DNA of 35,099 nt from Candidatus Geothermincola secundus (GCA_015711755.1 JACVIY010000010.1:1-35099); one strand, 5' to 3'; positions 23,216-31,603 are shown, numbered from the stretch's first letter. The notes: generated by a model not told the origin, from the sequence alone. Made by a program: numbers and translations.

Positions 23216-24112
23216 ATGGATGAGGCGTTGATGATGGAAGCTCCCGAGCTGCCTTTTCCCCTTTACGCGCGGGGCAAGGTCAGGGAGATGTTCGATCTGG
23301 GCGAGGACCTTTTGATGGTGGCCACCGACCGGATCTCAGCCTTCGACGTGGTCCTGCGAAGCGGCATTCCCGGAAAGGGAGAGGTACTGAACCGCCTCTC
23401 ACTGTTCTGGTTCGAGAGGACCCGGAGGACTTTCCCCAATCATCTCTCGGGGAAAAAAGTGGGCGATTTTCTGGACGATCCCGAACTGGTCGCCTTGCTG
23501 GAACCCCGCAGCATGGTGGTGCGCAAGGCCGAGCCCCTTCGCTTCGAGGCCATAGTGCGGGGTTACCTTGCCGGCTCGGCCTGGGCCGAGTATCGGGAAA
23601 GGGGTACGGTGGGGGGGATTCCCTTGCCCCCGGGCCTGCGGGAGTCCGAGAAGCTGCCCGAGCCGCTGTTCACCCCGACCACCAAGGGGGAAGAGGGAGA
23701 GCACGACCTGGCCATGACCCATGAGCAGCTGCGGGAGCAGGTGGGAGAGGATCTGGCGGAACGAGCGCGGGAGGCCTGCCTGCAGATATATTTGGATGCG
23801 CGGGAGTACGCCGCAGAGAGGGGCATCATCATCGCCGACACCAAGATGGAGTTCGGGCTCCTGGATGGGGATCTGGTGCTGGTAGACGAATTGCTCACCC
23901 CCGATTCCTCCCGCTTCTGGCCGTCTGCGGGCTACTCCCCCGGCTCGCCTCAGCCCAGCCTGGACAAGCAGTTCGTGCGAGACTGGTTGCGGGGATCCGG
24001 ATGGAAGGAGGGGGACGGCCCTCCTTCGCTGCCACAGGACGTGGTCACCAGAACCAAGGAAATATATAGGGATATCTACCGCAGGCTCACCGGCGCGAAC
24101 CTGGACGGTTAA
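23216..24112 (+). CDS. purC: SAICAR synthase
   Basis: A 298-residue enzyme of purine synthesis that joins CAIR and aspartate using ATP. Recognisable motifs are LYARGKVREMFDLG (ATP-binding start), VATDRISAFDVVL, VRKAEPLRFEAIVRGYLAGSAW, GIIIADTKMEFGL and DELLTPDSSRFWP, all typical of PurC. Length matches the roughly 295-residue form. I prefer ATG 23216 (GGCAGGGAAG upstream; the conserved fold starts 12 codons later) over ATG 23168, which is also possible and lies 12 bases after the apgM stop, so cotranscription with apgM is likely. No other purine gene is in the window. Confidence 0.95.
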   Translation: MDEALMMEAPELPFPLYARGKVREMFDLGEDLLMVATDRISAFDVVLRSGIPGKGEVLNRLSLFWFERTRRTFPNHLSGKKVGDFLDDPELVALLEPRSMVVRKAEPLRFEAIVRGYLAGSAWAEYRERGTVGGIPLPPGLRESEKLPEPLFTPTTKGEEGEHDLAMTHEQLREQVGEDLAERAREACLQIYLDAREYAAERGIIIADTKMEFGLLDGDLVLVDELLTPDSSRFWPSAGYSPGSPQPSLDKQFVRDWLRGSGWKEGDGPPSLPQDVVTRTKEIYRDIYRRLTGANLDG

Positions 24113-24194
24113 AACCCCGGCCGCACAAAAGGGACTTCACCGCAGGGATGCCGGCCCGCGCGGCGCGATCGGCCTTAGAGGCCATAACCCCGGA

Positions 24195-24962
24195 TCAGGA
24201 GAGATCGCGACCTCCGTCGACCAGATAGACCTGCCCGGTTACGAAGGAAGAAGCTTCGGAGGCGAGGAAGATGACGATGCCCACTATCTCCTCGGGCTCG
24301 GCGATGCGGTGCATGGGTATGGAGGACACCGCCGCCTGCAGGATGGCCTCATTTCCCCAGAGGGCCTGACTGAAATGGGTCTTCACCAGCCCGGGGGCTA
24401 CGCAGTTGACCCTCACCCCCTTGTCTCCCCATTCCATGGCGAAGACCTTGGTTATCATGTTGACCGCCGCCTTGGAAACGGAGTAAATGCCCAGGAGGGG
24501 GGTCGGCTTGAAGCCGGCCTCGCTGGAGATGTTGATGATGGAGCCGCCTCCCTGTTCCACCATGATCTTGCCCACCTGCTGGGTCAGATAAAAAAGACCC
24601 CGCGCGTTTACCTCGAAGATCTTGTCCCAATAGGACATGGCTGCATCGGCGGTGAGCCCGAAATAGGGGTTGGTGGCGGCGTTGTTCACCAGGATGTCTA
24701 TCTTTCCCCATGCATCCAGAGCGGTCCTTATGAGGTTATCGATGGCCTCCAAGTTCCCGACGTGGGCGGCCACGGCCAGGGCCTCCCCCCCCGCCGATTC
24801 GATCTCCGCTTTGACCTGATCGAGCACCTCCTGCTTGCGGCTGGCCAGCACGACTTTAGCTCCGAACTCCGACAGCCCCTTGGCGATGGCCTCTCCGATC
24901 CCGCGGCTGGCCCCGGTGACCACGGCCACTTTGCCGGTTAAATCGAATCTTTCCTTGATCAT
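24195..24962 (-). CDS. SDR-family oxidoreductase
   Basis: A 255-residue classical short-chain dehydrogenase/reductase. It has the cofactor motif TGASRGIG (residues 16-23), NNAA (about 92-95), the catalytic Ser in INISSEAG, and YSVSK (Tyr and Lys), followed by APGLVKTHF and a C-terminal VTGQVYLVDGG. The basic residue in ASRKQE after beta-2 suggests NADP(H) preference. Such enzymes reduce or oxidise alcohol/ketone groups in lipid and secondary metabolism; the substrate is not predictable. The ATG is preceded by GGGAGGAGAG. A weak promoter (TTGTCA-17-TTAGAG, minus strand, 24980-25008) is possible. Its end faces purC across 82 bases. Confidence 0.93.
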   Translation of the reverse strand: MIKERFDLTGKVAVVTGASRGIGEAIAKGLSEFGAKVVLASRKQEVLDQVKAEIESAGGEALAVAAHVGNLEAIDNLIRTALDAWGKIDILVNNAATNPYFGLTADAAMSYWDKIFEVNARGLFYLTQQVGKIMVEQGGGSIINISSEAGFKPTPLLGIYSVSKAAVNMITKVFAMEWGDKGVRVNCVAPGLVKTHFSQALWGNEAILQAAVSSIPMHRIAEPEEIVGIVIFLASEASSFVTGQVYLVDGGRDLS

Positions 24963-25106
24963 CTCTCCTCCCGTTGGGTCTCTAACCGCCCCTGCCTTAC
25001 GATGACAAGTTCATCGGCACCGTCATTGGGCGATGTTCGCATAATTTGCTCCGTTACAGCCTAATCCCTTTTTCCGGATACCCAAGACATGAAACGCTGC
25101 GCGCGC

Positions 25107-25646
25107 TCACAGGGCTTCGCCCAATATCTCCGCGGCCTTTTCCTTATATATGTTGAAGTCGCTTTCCCCAAAGGTGCAGAAGATGACCTTCTGGATGGAC
25201 GGCTCTTTCTCCAGGAAATCCCTGACTGTGCTCAAGGCGACGGGAGCCGCCAGCTCGATGGGATAACCGTAAACGCCGGTGGAGATGGAGGGGAAGGCCA
25301 CCGTGCGCAGGCCATGCTTAACCGCGAGGGCCAAACTGTTGCGGTAGCAGTTGGCCAGCAGCTCGGGCTCACCCCGGCTGCCCCCGCCCCAGACCGGGCC
25401 AACCGTGTGGATAACGTGAGCGGCGGGAAGTCGATATCCGCCGCTGATCTTGGCCTCACCCGTCTCGCATCCGCCAAGCGTCCTGGTCTCCTCCAGGAGC
25501 TGTGGTCCTGCCGCGCGGTGAATGGCGCCGTCGACCCCTCCTCCGCCCAGCAGGCTCTTGTTCGCAGCGTTCACTATGGCGTCCACCGCGAGCTTGGTGA
25601 TGTCGCCCTCGATTATCTCCACCCTTCCGCCAAGATATAAAGGCAT
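25107..25646 (-). CDS. Macrodomain ADP-ribose hydrolase (O-acetyl-ADP-ribose deacetylase-like)
   Basis: A 179-residue single macrodomain. It has the ADP-ribose-binding motifs [19 protein letters not shown] (about residues 10-28), [26 protein letters not shown] and the phosphate loop [12 protein letters not shown], all as in MacroD-type hydrolases that remove ADP-ribose or hydrolyse O-acetyl-ADP-ribose. The Asn and GGGGVDGAI residues needed for catalysis are present. Start ATG 25646 is chosen because AGGAGG lies eight bases upstream; the GTG at 25655 overlaps that site. It has its own -10 box. No sirtuin or ADP-ribosyltransferase partner gene is in the window. Confidence 0.93.
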   Translation of the reverse strand: MPLYLGGRVEIIEGDITKLAVDAIVNAANKSLLGGGGVDGAIHRAAGPQLLEETRTLGGCETGEAKISGGYRLPAAHVIHTVGPVWGGGSRGEPELLANCYRNSLALAVKHGLRTVAFPSISTGVYGYPIELAAPVALSTVRDFLEKEPSIQKVIFCTFGESDFNIYKEKAAEILGEAL

Positions 25647-25678
25647 GTCATACACCTCCTTCGATGCTTCACGCGGCT

Positions 25679-25684
25679 ATTATA
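25679..25684 (-). promoter_or_regulatory. -10 box of macrodomain gene
   Basis: TATAAT on the minus strand. The expected start near 25672 gives a leader of about 26 bases that includes AGGAGG. The -35 region is not consensus. Confidence 0.55.
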
Positions 25685-25772
25685 TCAACCTCGGTCTAAG
25701 CATCGGCAATGGAGAGACCCCGGTGCAGCGGCCCTCAAGCGGCCGTCATCTAGGACGGCGTCCCTGGAGGCG

Positions 25773-25808
25773 GCCTCCGTCGGAGGCGGAGGAAGCCTGT
25801 TGTATAAT
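25773..25808 (+). promoter_or_regulatory. Leaderless promoter with upstream inverted repeat
   Basis: A perfect inverted repeat, GCCTCC-GTC-GGAGGC (25773-25787), occupies the -35 region. TATAAT (25803-25808) follows and ends exactly six bases before the ATG at 25815. The repeat may be an operator or replace a consensus -35; that is inference. Confidence 0.6.
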
Positions 25809-25814
25809 CTTCGC

Positions 25815-26480
25815 ATGGTCAAGGTCGCTTTTATATGCACCGGTAACATCTGCCGCAGCGTCATGGCCGAGGCCTTCTTCCGTAAGGCGGCGCATGGCGA
25901 GCTGAAGAGGGGAGAGGTGGCGGTCTTATCCGCGGGCCTGATGGCGGAGGATGGCGCGGCGCCTCTTCCTGAGGTCGTTGAGCTGATGCGGGAGAAGGGG
26001 TTGGAGGTGTCGGGTCACCGGGCCAGGAGGGTGGACGAGGAACTCATCGAGGAATGCGATCTTCTGTTGACCATGACTCTTCACAACAGCCAACGGCTGC
26101 TGACCTTGGATCCCCGGGCCGCGCATAAGGCCTTCACCTTGAAGGAGTTCGTGCGCGGCGCCTCCAAAAACGGTCCGGTAGAGTGTGTGGGTTTACGCGA
26201 CAGGTTAAAGTCGTTGAGGTCGAGGGTGCGTCGGTTGGAGGGTCTGGAGGCGCCGGCGGAGGAAGGGGAGTCGCTGAAAGCGCCCCTGCAGTCGTTCTTC
26301 CTCCATTATTTCCATCTTTACGACCATGATCTGAGCATCGATGATCCCGTGGGGCAGTCTCCAGCGTTCCTGAGGCGATGCGCTGAGGAGATCGAGGAGA
26401 GCGTTCTCGCTTTATATTCGCTGCTCACGGGAAGGAACGGGTTCGAAGGCGCCTACCGACACGGGGGCCGCGGAGGTTGA
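25815..26480 (+). CDS. Low-molecular-weight protein phosphatase-like protein, extended
   Basis: A 221-residue protein with the LMW-PTP active-site loop at residues 8-15, CTGNICRS (C-x5-R-S), and the general-acid Asp motif SIDDPVGQS. Typical members have about 150 residues; here roughly 60 extra residues sit between the PDPR-like region (LDPRAAHKAFTLKEFVRG) and the acid loop, including a charged helical stretch (RDRLKSLRSRVRRLEG). These phosphatases act on phosphotyrosine or phosphoarginine, and the fold is shared with arsenate reductase. The ORF track starts at a TTG inside the promoter; ATG 25815 is the correct start, because TATAAT ends six bases before it and no ribosome binding site exists. 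The next gene starts 72 bases downstream. Confidence 0.85.
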   Translation: MVKVAFICTGNICRSVMAEAFFRKAAHGELKRGEVAVLSAGLMAEDGAAPLPEVVELMREKGLEVSGHRARRVDEELIEECDLLLTMTLHNSQRLLTLDPRAAHKAFTLKEFVRGASKNGPVECVGLRDRLKSLRSRVRRLEGLEAPAEEGESLKAPLQSFFLHYFHLYDHDLSIDDPVGQSPAFLRRCAEEIEESVLALYSLLTGRNGFEGAYRHGGRGG

Positions 26481-26552
26481 GCGGCCGTGCAGCAAGAAGA
26501 ACGGGTCCGCCTAGCGATAGGGGCGATTTGATCGTCGGGGAAGGAGGACGCC

Positions 26553-27344
26553 ATGGAGCAGAAGCAGATCCTATACGATAGAGAGGGAGCGGTGGAGGTC
26601 ATCACCCTCAACAGGCCGGAGACCAAGAACTCCTTCACCTTCGCCATGATCCGCGAACTGGGCGACCATTTCCAGCAACTGAGTCTGGACGACGAAATCA
26701 GGGCGGTGGTCATCACCGGGAGCGGCTCGGGTTTCTGTACCGGAGCCGACCTCACCGGTCCAGACAACCGTCCCGACATAACCCTGCCGGTGGGCATGCG
26801 CCTGACCACCCAGTGGTACGGAAGGGTTGTGGGGGGCATCCTCGGCCTGGAGAAGCCGGTCATCGGTGCCATTAACGGGGTGGCTGCGGGAGCTGGGTGC
26901 AATTTCGCCCTTGCCTGCGACATCCTCGTGGCTTCGGAGAACGCCCGCTTCATCCAGGTCTTCGTGCGCCGCGGGCTCATCGCCGACATGGGCGGCACCT
27001 TTTTCCTGCCGCGGCTGGTGGGGTTGGCCCGGGCCAAAGAGCTGATGTTCACTGCCGACGAGGTGGACGCGAAGAGGGCTTTGGAGCTGGGCCTGGTCAA
27101 TAAGGTGGTGCCTCACGAAGACCTGATGCCGGCGGCGATGGAGACGGCGCGGAGGCTGGCGGCGGGACCAACCCGCGCCATAGGTATGATCAAGAGCATG
27201 CTCAACCGTTCTTTCGAGAGCACTCTGGAGGAGGCCCTGGAGAGAGAGGCGGCCCTGCAGGGCGTCGCCGTTAGCACCAATGACGTACGTGAAGGGATCA
27301 TGTCCTTCCTGCAGAAACGCCCGCCCGAGTTCACCGGGAGCTGA
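26553..27344 (+). CDS. Enoyl-CoA hydratase/isomerase family protein
   Basis: A 263-residue crotonase-fold enzyme. Recognisable parts are ITLNRPETKNSFT near the start, the oxyanion-hole segments GSGFCTGADL and INGVAAGAGCNFALACDI, and the active-site region RRGLIADMGGTFFLPRLVG. The Asp in place of the second hydratase Glu (LIADMGG) resembles PaaG-type isomerases and hydratases of CoA-ester degradation. A hydratase or isomerase in fatty-acid or aromatic-acid breakdown is likely, but the exact substrate is not readable. It has GGAAGGAGG nine or so bases before ATG. The HAD gene follows after a 25-base gap containing the palindrome GGCCCGCGGGCC. Confidence 0.92.
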   Translation: MEQKQILYDREGAVEVITLNRPETKNSFTFAMIRELGDHFQQLSLDDEIRAVVITGSGSGFCTGADLTGPDNRPDITLPVGMRLTTQWYGRVVGGILGLEKPVIGAINGVAAGAGCNFALACDILVASENARFIQVFVRRGLIADMGGTFFLPRLVGLARAKELMFTADEVDAKRALELGLVNKVVPHEDLMPAAMETARRLAAGPTRAIGMIKSMLNRSFESTLEEALEREAALQGVAVSTNDVREGIMSFLQKRPPEFTGS

Positions 27345-27369
27345 CGGAGGGCCCGCGGGCCGCAGCGAC

Positions 27370-28074
27370 ATGACCATAGTTTTCTTCGATCTCGACCATA
27401 CCCTGTTGAAAGGGGCCAACGGCAACATGGTGGTGCGCTACATGGTCCGGAGGCGCCTGATGAGGCCCGGGGCCGCATGGAGAGCCGCCCGCTATACGCT
27501 GCTCTACCGGCTCAACCGCATACCCTACATGGAGGTATACAAGTGGACCTTCCGCGAATGCGGCAAGTACCCGTTGAATCAGCTACTTGCCCTGCTGGAC
27601 GAGGCCTACGAGAGATACATCCTGCCTTGTCTGTTTCAGGAGGGACGGGAGAAGATCGCGGAGCATAAGTCCCTCGGGCACCTGACGGTCATCGCCACCG
27701 CCGCGGGAGAGTATATCTCTGAGAAGGTCAGGGTTCAGCTGGGGGCGGACGACCGCATAGCCGCAACCGCGCCGGTCAGGGACGGTCGTCTCACCGATGA
27801 GCTGGAAGAGCCCATCCCCTTCGGGGAAGGAAAACTGTGGCGGGCCCGCGATTATGCCGATAAACGAGGCGTACCCCTCGAGGGATGCTGGTTCTATTCC
27901 GACAGCCTGGCGGACCTGCCCTTGCTGGAGGCGGTGGGATACCCGGTTGCGGTGAACCCCTCGAGGGGCCTGCGCAAGTTGGCGGATCGCAGGGGATGGC
28001 CGGTTCTGCATTGGAGAAAGACCTTGCGGGGGGAGAAGCCGGCGGCGGCGGAGCGTCTCAGCTTCGCCACGTGA
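27370..28074 (+). CDS. HAD-IB family phosphatase (SerB-like)
   Basis: A 234-residue haloacid-dehalogenase hydrolase. Motif I is FFDLDHTLLKG at residues 5-15 (nucleophile and acid Asp), motif II is VIATAAGEY, and the C-terminal motif is YSDSLADLPLLEAVGYPVAVNP, the signature of subfamily IB hydrolases related to phosphoserine phosphatase. A helical cap lies between. The substrate is likely a phosphomonoester; some subfamily members act on lysophosphatidate or phosphoserine. ATG 27370 is chosen because the fold starts there; the ORF-track start at 27280 lies inside the hydratase gene. No strong ribosome binding site is seen, so translation may depend on the upstream gene. Confidence 0.88.
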   Translation: MTIVFFDLDHTLLKGANGNMVVRYMVRRRLMRPGAAWRAARYTLLYRLNRIPYMEVYKWTFRECGKYPLNQLLALLDEAYERYILPCLFQEGREKIAEHKSLGHLTVIATAAGEYISEKVRVQLGADDRIAATAPVRDGRLTDELEEPIPFGEGKLWRARDYADKRGVPLEGCWFYSDSLADLPLLEAVGYPVAVNPSRGLRKLADRRGWPVLHWRKTLRGEKPAAAERLSFAT

Positions 28075-28158
28075 TCCGGCATGTGAACGCCACTGCTCCC
28101 GGAAGCTCTGCCCTCGGTGAGCAGACGAGTTGCATGATTTCTTTCGGAAGGAGGAAGA

Positions 28159-29163
28159 ATGGATTATGGTGTTATGCGGGACCCGGTGAAGCCGGTGGTG
28201 GACCTGCACACCGATTCCCTCATTGCGGCTCGTTTCTTCGGTTATGACTTGGGGAAGAAACACATTCCGCCCCTTGGATTTCAGCCCTGGAGGCTGCACG
28301 CGGACTTTCCCCGTTTGAGGGAGGGCGGGGTGAACGGGGTGTGGTTGGGCATCGTGACCTCTCCCTACCCCCGTTCGGCCTGTCTGAGACGAGCCCTGCG
28401 CAACATCGAATTTGCCCGCCGCGTCGTGGCCGCAAACCCCCATCAGGCGGAGATGGCCCAAGGTCCGGAGGAGATGATGAGGATTATCGGCGATGGCAGG
28501 ATAGCGGTGATGCTCGGGGTCGAGGGGCTGCACGCCGCGGGATCCTCCCTCGAGGGGCTCAAGGAAATCTACGGGGCGGGAGCCCGTTACGCAGGCCTGG
28601 CGCACTTCACCGACAACCATTTCGCCTCCACCAATTTTCGCAGGGATCGCCCGGCTCCCTTGACGGAGCTGGGAAGAAAGGCGGTGCGCTGGATGAACTC
28701 CGCGGGCATGGTCATCGATCTGGCCCATACCCACCCCGACTGCCTCCGCGAGGTCTGCGAGATCACCCGAGCGCCGGTGATCGTCTCCCACACGGGGATA
28801 TCTGCGGTGCGAAAGGCTTCCCGCAACGTGACCGATGACGACATCCGCAGGGTCGCGAACACCGGAGGCGTTATCGGCATCATCTACGCGACCAACTGGA
28901 TAAGCCGCAACCCCTTCTGCGGACTGGGGGAAGTGGTAGATCATTTCGACCACGTGCGGGACCTGGTGGGAGTGGAACATCTTGCTCTAGGCTCCGACTG
29001 GGACGGCTTCATCATGGTCCCGGGGCCCATGGGGGATGCCTCCGGCCTGCCTCGGCTGTTCCAATTGATGAGGAGGAGGGGATACTCCGAGGAGGATCTG
29101 GACAGGATACGCGGTTTAAATTTCCTGCGCGTCTTCCAGGAGGTTATCAAGGCGGCAGGTTGA
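28159..29163 (+). CDS. Membrane-dipeptidase family (M19) metallopeptidase
   Basis: A 334-residue enzyme of the renal-dipeptidase family. Binuclear zinc ligands are visible: VDLHTDS (about residues 15-21), the bridging Glu in LGVEGLHA, VIDLAHTHPD and VIVSHTG (His ligands), and LGSDWDG. No signal peptide is present, so it is probably cytoplasmic, unlike the mammalian enzyme. Family members hydrolyse dipeptides, often D-amino-acid containing, or beta-lactams. GGAAGGAGGAAGA precedes the ATG. It lies 84 bases after the HAD gene; the preceding genes share its strand but no functional link is obvious. Confidence 0.92.
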   Translation: MDYGVMRDPVKPVVDLHTDSLIAARFFGYDLGKKHIPPLGFQPWRLHADFPRLREGGVNGVWLGIVTSPYPRSACLRRALRNIEFARRVVAANPHQAEMAQGPEEMMRIIGDGRIAVMLGVEGLHAAGSSLEGLKEIYGAGARYAGLAHFTDNHFASTNFRRDRPAPLTELGRKAVRWMNSAGMVIDLAHTHPDCLREVCEITRAPVIVSHTGISAVRKASRNVTDDDIRRVANTGGVIGIIYATNWISRNPFCGLGEVVDHFDHVRDLVGVEHLALGSDWDGFIMVPGPMGDASGLPRLFQLMRRRGYSEEDLDRIRGLNFLRVFQEVIKAAG

Positions 29164-29186
29164 CGCGCGCAATCTGGTTAGTTATC

Positions 29187-29206
29187 GTTCACTATTGACA
29201 ATGAAC
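29187..29206. repeat. Palindromic GTTCACTA...TGAAC element
   Basis: GTTCA and TGAAC flank a 10-base centre (CTATTGACAA) that itself contains ATTG-A-CAAT. It resembles the left end of the IS element at 31951 (GTTCACTACATCGTGAAC). It may be a solo insertion-sequence end or an unrelated operator; two copies are too few to decide. Confidence 0.3.
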
Positions 29207-29293
29207 TGCGGTCTTTCCGTGAGGATGACCAGAAGACCCGAGACGGTAACCGGTTCGAGACCGCAGAAGGCAGCAGGGAGGAGGCGAGAGATC

Positions 29294-29455
29294 GTGAGTA
29301 CCGTTGGCTGCAGGATGACGGTTTCGCTTTTACTCCTGATGACGGGAGCGCTTGCCGGCTTCGCTTGGGCGGTGAGGATGGATGAGGAGGAGCGGCGCCG
29401 CGTCCGCAAGTTCTTCTTCGAGTTGAGGGAGTTGCCGCGCCGGGTCCTCATCTGA
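29294..29455 (+). CDS. Small single-pass membrane protein
   Basis: A 53-residue ORF starting at GTG 29294 (AGGAGG nine bases upstream). It has one hydrophobic helix (MTVSLLLLMTGALAGFAWAV) and then a highly charged tail (RMDEEERRRVRKFFFELREL). The ORF-track version beginning at 29195 is longer but has no ribosome binding site and a Thr/Arg-rich start. It resembles small membrane-anchored proteins with a cytoplasmic amphipathic helix; the family is not recognised. It sits upstream of the CrtI-like oxidoreductase on the same strand with a 106-base gap, so cotranscription is possible. Confidence 0.55.
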   Translation: MSTVGCRMTVSLLLLMTGALAGFAWAVRMDEEERRRVRKFFFELRELPRRVLI

Positions 29456-29561
29456 GTAGGAGTAAGCCGCCGCATGGCTCGAACCCGTGGCGGACCCTTA
29501 AGATCGGGGATCCGACCACCGGCATGGGAAGGGTCAGGGAGCATGGGAGGAGGATTCTGGG

Positions 29562-31103
29562 ATGAGCGAGGAACGCCATGACGTGATCATAATCGGAGCC
29601 GGAGTGGGCGGGCTCACCTGCGCCAGCCTGCTGGCCAAAGAGGGGCTCGACGTGCTGGTGCTGGAGGCCCTGGACCGCATCGGAGGATGCTGCTCCAATT
29701 ATGATTTCGGCGGCTTCAAGCCGGAGGTGGGGGCCATATTCATCATCGCCCACTTCATGTACTCCCAGTATTTCCAGCTGGTGGAAAGGCGCATGGAGGA
29801 CTATCTGGAGCTGCGGCTCATCGACCCCGTTTACGACCTCATTATCGAGGGAGGGGAGCGCTATGTCCTGCCCCGCGACTTCGACGACATGGAGGAAGTG
29901 GTGCGGCGCATCAATCCTGAAGATGTGCCCAATTACCGCCGATACAATCGGGACATGAAGAAGATAGTAGACTACATGAAGGCGGTGGGAGCCAGCAAGA
30001 TGCCTGCTCTGCGGGACTTCCTCAAGCCCTCATCGCTGGCCAGGATGGGGGCGAAGAAAGAGCTGCTGGCGGCCCTTCCGGTGATGGCGAGACTGGGCGT
30101 CCGCAACATGGACCGCTGCATAAGGGGATACTTCCAGGACGAGCGCCTGCAGCTCATATTCGGTTGGGAGAACCTTTACGCCGCTCTTCCCGCTCATCGC
30201 TGCAACGGTTTTTTCACCTCCATGACCTACATGGGGCATGACGGTTATTACTATCCGCGCGGGGGCATGATTTCCATCCCCAAGGCCATGTGGAAGATAG
30301 CCGAGGAGTACGGGGCGAAGCTCAGGTTGGGCACTGCGGTCAAGCGCATAATGGTGGAGAACGGCAAGGCGGTGGGTGTTGAGCTGGAGAGCGGGGAGCG
30401 GCTGAGGGGCAAGGCGGTCATCTCCAACGCCCATTCCCGCATCACCTACCTGGATCTGGTGGGGGAGGAACTCCTGCCCAAGTGGGCGGCGAAGACCATA
30501 CGTCGGCAGCCCTGCTCCATCCCTGCCCCCACTTTTTACTTGAACACCTCGGAAAAAGTGGGCATCCGTTCTCATTTCACGGTCCTTCTGACCCGCAGGC
30601 GTAAGTTCGACGACCTGTGGAAAGAGTTCTACGACACCGGGCTGCTTTACCGGCCGGATGACGGCCCCATGCTGGTGAGCAATCCTAACTTCGACGACCC
30701 GGATCTCGCGCCGCAGGGAAAGGACGCCCTCTCGGTGATATATATAGCGCCCTATCGGCTCAAGTATTACGACTGGGACGATATCCGCACGTCCTGGGCG
30801 CGGGAATTGACCGAATCCCTGGAGAGAAGGGCCTTCCCCGGCCTCACCTCCAGGGTGGAGAGGTTGGAATCGGTGACTCCCAAGGACCTTGAAAGGACTT
30901 TGAGGGTGGCGGAGGGGGCTTTCTTCGGTTTGGAGATGAACGGATACAACATGGGTCCTTTCCGGCCCAATTATCGTTCCCGCCTTATACGCAACCTGTA
31001 TCTCACCGGTCAGTGCACCAACCCGGGCGGAGGAGTGCCCCTGGTGATGACCTCGGGAATACTCACTTCATGCCTGTTGGCCAATGACTGGCCGCAGCTT
31101 TAG
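29562..31103 (+). CDS. CrtI-family (phytoene desaturase-like) FAD oxidoreductase
   Basis: A 513-residue flavoprotein opening with DVIIIGAGVGGLTCASLLAKEG and VLEALDRIGGCCS (FAD-binding motif plus the GG doublet), with a middle YYYPRGGMISIPKAM motif. It ends with NLYLTGQCTNPGGGVPLVMTSG, the hallmark C-terminal motif of CrtI/phytoene-desaturase relatives. Family members desaturate or isomerise polyenes, but anaerobes also carry many of unknown function. No phytoene synthase or other carotenoid gene is nearby, so a carotenoid role is unproven; a retinol-saturase-type or lipid reaction is equally possible. GGGAGGAGG lies before the ATG. Length is normal. Confidence 0.88.
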   Translation: MSEERHDVIIIGAGVGGLTCASLLAKEGLDVLVLEALDRIGGCCSNYDFGGFKPEVGAIFIIAHFMYSQYFQLVERRMEDYLELRLIDPVYDLIIEGGERYVLPRDFDDMEEVVRRINPEDVPNYRRYNRDMKKIVDYMKAVGASKMPALRDFLKPSSLARMGAKKELLAALPVMARLGVRNMDRCIRGYFQDERLQLIFGWENLYAALPAHRCNGFFTSMTYMGHDGYYYPRGGMISIPKAMWKIAEEYGAKLRLGTAVKRIMVENGKAVGVELESGERLRGKAVISNAHSRITYLDLVGEELLPKWAAKTIRRQPCSIPAPTFYLNTSEKVGIRSHFTVLLTRRRKFDDLWKEFYDTGLLYRPDDGPMLVSNPNFDDPDLAPQGKDALSVIYIAPYRLKYYDWDDIRTSWARELTESLERRAFPGLTSRVERLESVTPKDLERTLRVAEGAFFGLEMNGYNMGPFRPNYRSRLIRNLYLTGQCTNPGGGVPLVMTSGILTSCLLANDWPQL

Positions 31104-31326
31104 CGGTCATTCCGGGGAAGTCGTCGTTGCCGCGAATATAGAGAGTGCGGCGCCAAGCCGAGAGGCGGGTACGCTCGGAAATAGTCAAGGCGAAAGATGC
31201 CTTTCGCGGATGGAACGACTTCTCTGCCTCTCGACTGATCTGCGCCCGTGCGCGACAATTCCAGGCGCTTCGGATATCCCGGTCGGAGAGCGGATCGGTT
31301 CGGGAAGTCGAGTCGCTTACGGCCTA

Positions 31327-31587
31327 TCAGTAGCGGCTCTCGCGCGGCCTGGCCTCGTTGATGACCAGTGTCCTCTCCTGGAGCCGCACGTTCTGCAGGC
31401 CCTGGATGGCTGCCTGTGCTTCCTCCTCCGTGGACATCTCCACGAACCCGAATCCACGGGACCTACCAGTCTGGCGGTCGCTGATGACGTCCGCCCGCTC
31501 CACCGTTCCGTAGGGCCGGAAGAGGTCTTCCAGGTCCTGCGAGGTGGACTGGTAGGGAAGGTTGCCGACGTAGATGGTCTTGCCCAT
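31327..31587 (-). CDS. Single-RRM RNA-binding protein
   Basis: An 86-residue protein consisting of one RNA-recognition motif: RNP2 is KTIYVGNLPY (residues 3-12) and RNP1 is RSRGFGFVEM (about 43-52), with the expected beta-alpha-beta spacing. The short tail lacks the Gly-rich extension of cyanobacterial Rbp proteins. Such proteins bind single-stranded RNA and may act as RNA chaperones. GGGAGGAGAC precedes the ATG. It follows rpsT by 16 bases on the same strand, so both are probably in one transcript, which fits a translation-related role. Confidence 0.93.
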   Translation of the reverse strand: MGKTIYVGNLPYQSTSQDLEDLFRPYGTVERADVISDRQTGRSRGFGFVEMSTEEEAQAAIQGLQNVRLQERTLVINEARPRESRY

Positions 31588-31603
31588 GTCTCCTCCCGTA
31601 CTC

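Noticed and set aside
27350-27361. GGCCCGCGGGCC as a terminator between hydratase and HAD genes
   Set aside because: It is a 12-bp palindrome with no T tract, and the stem would be only about four pairs with a normal loop; chance in GC-rich DNA is likely.
27583-28980. 465-codon minus-strand ORF opposite the HAD and dipeptidase genes
   Set aside because: It is an antisense shadow of two genes with clear catalytic motifs and has no recognisable domain.
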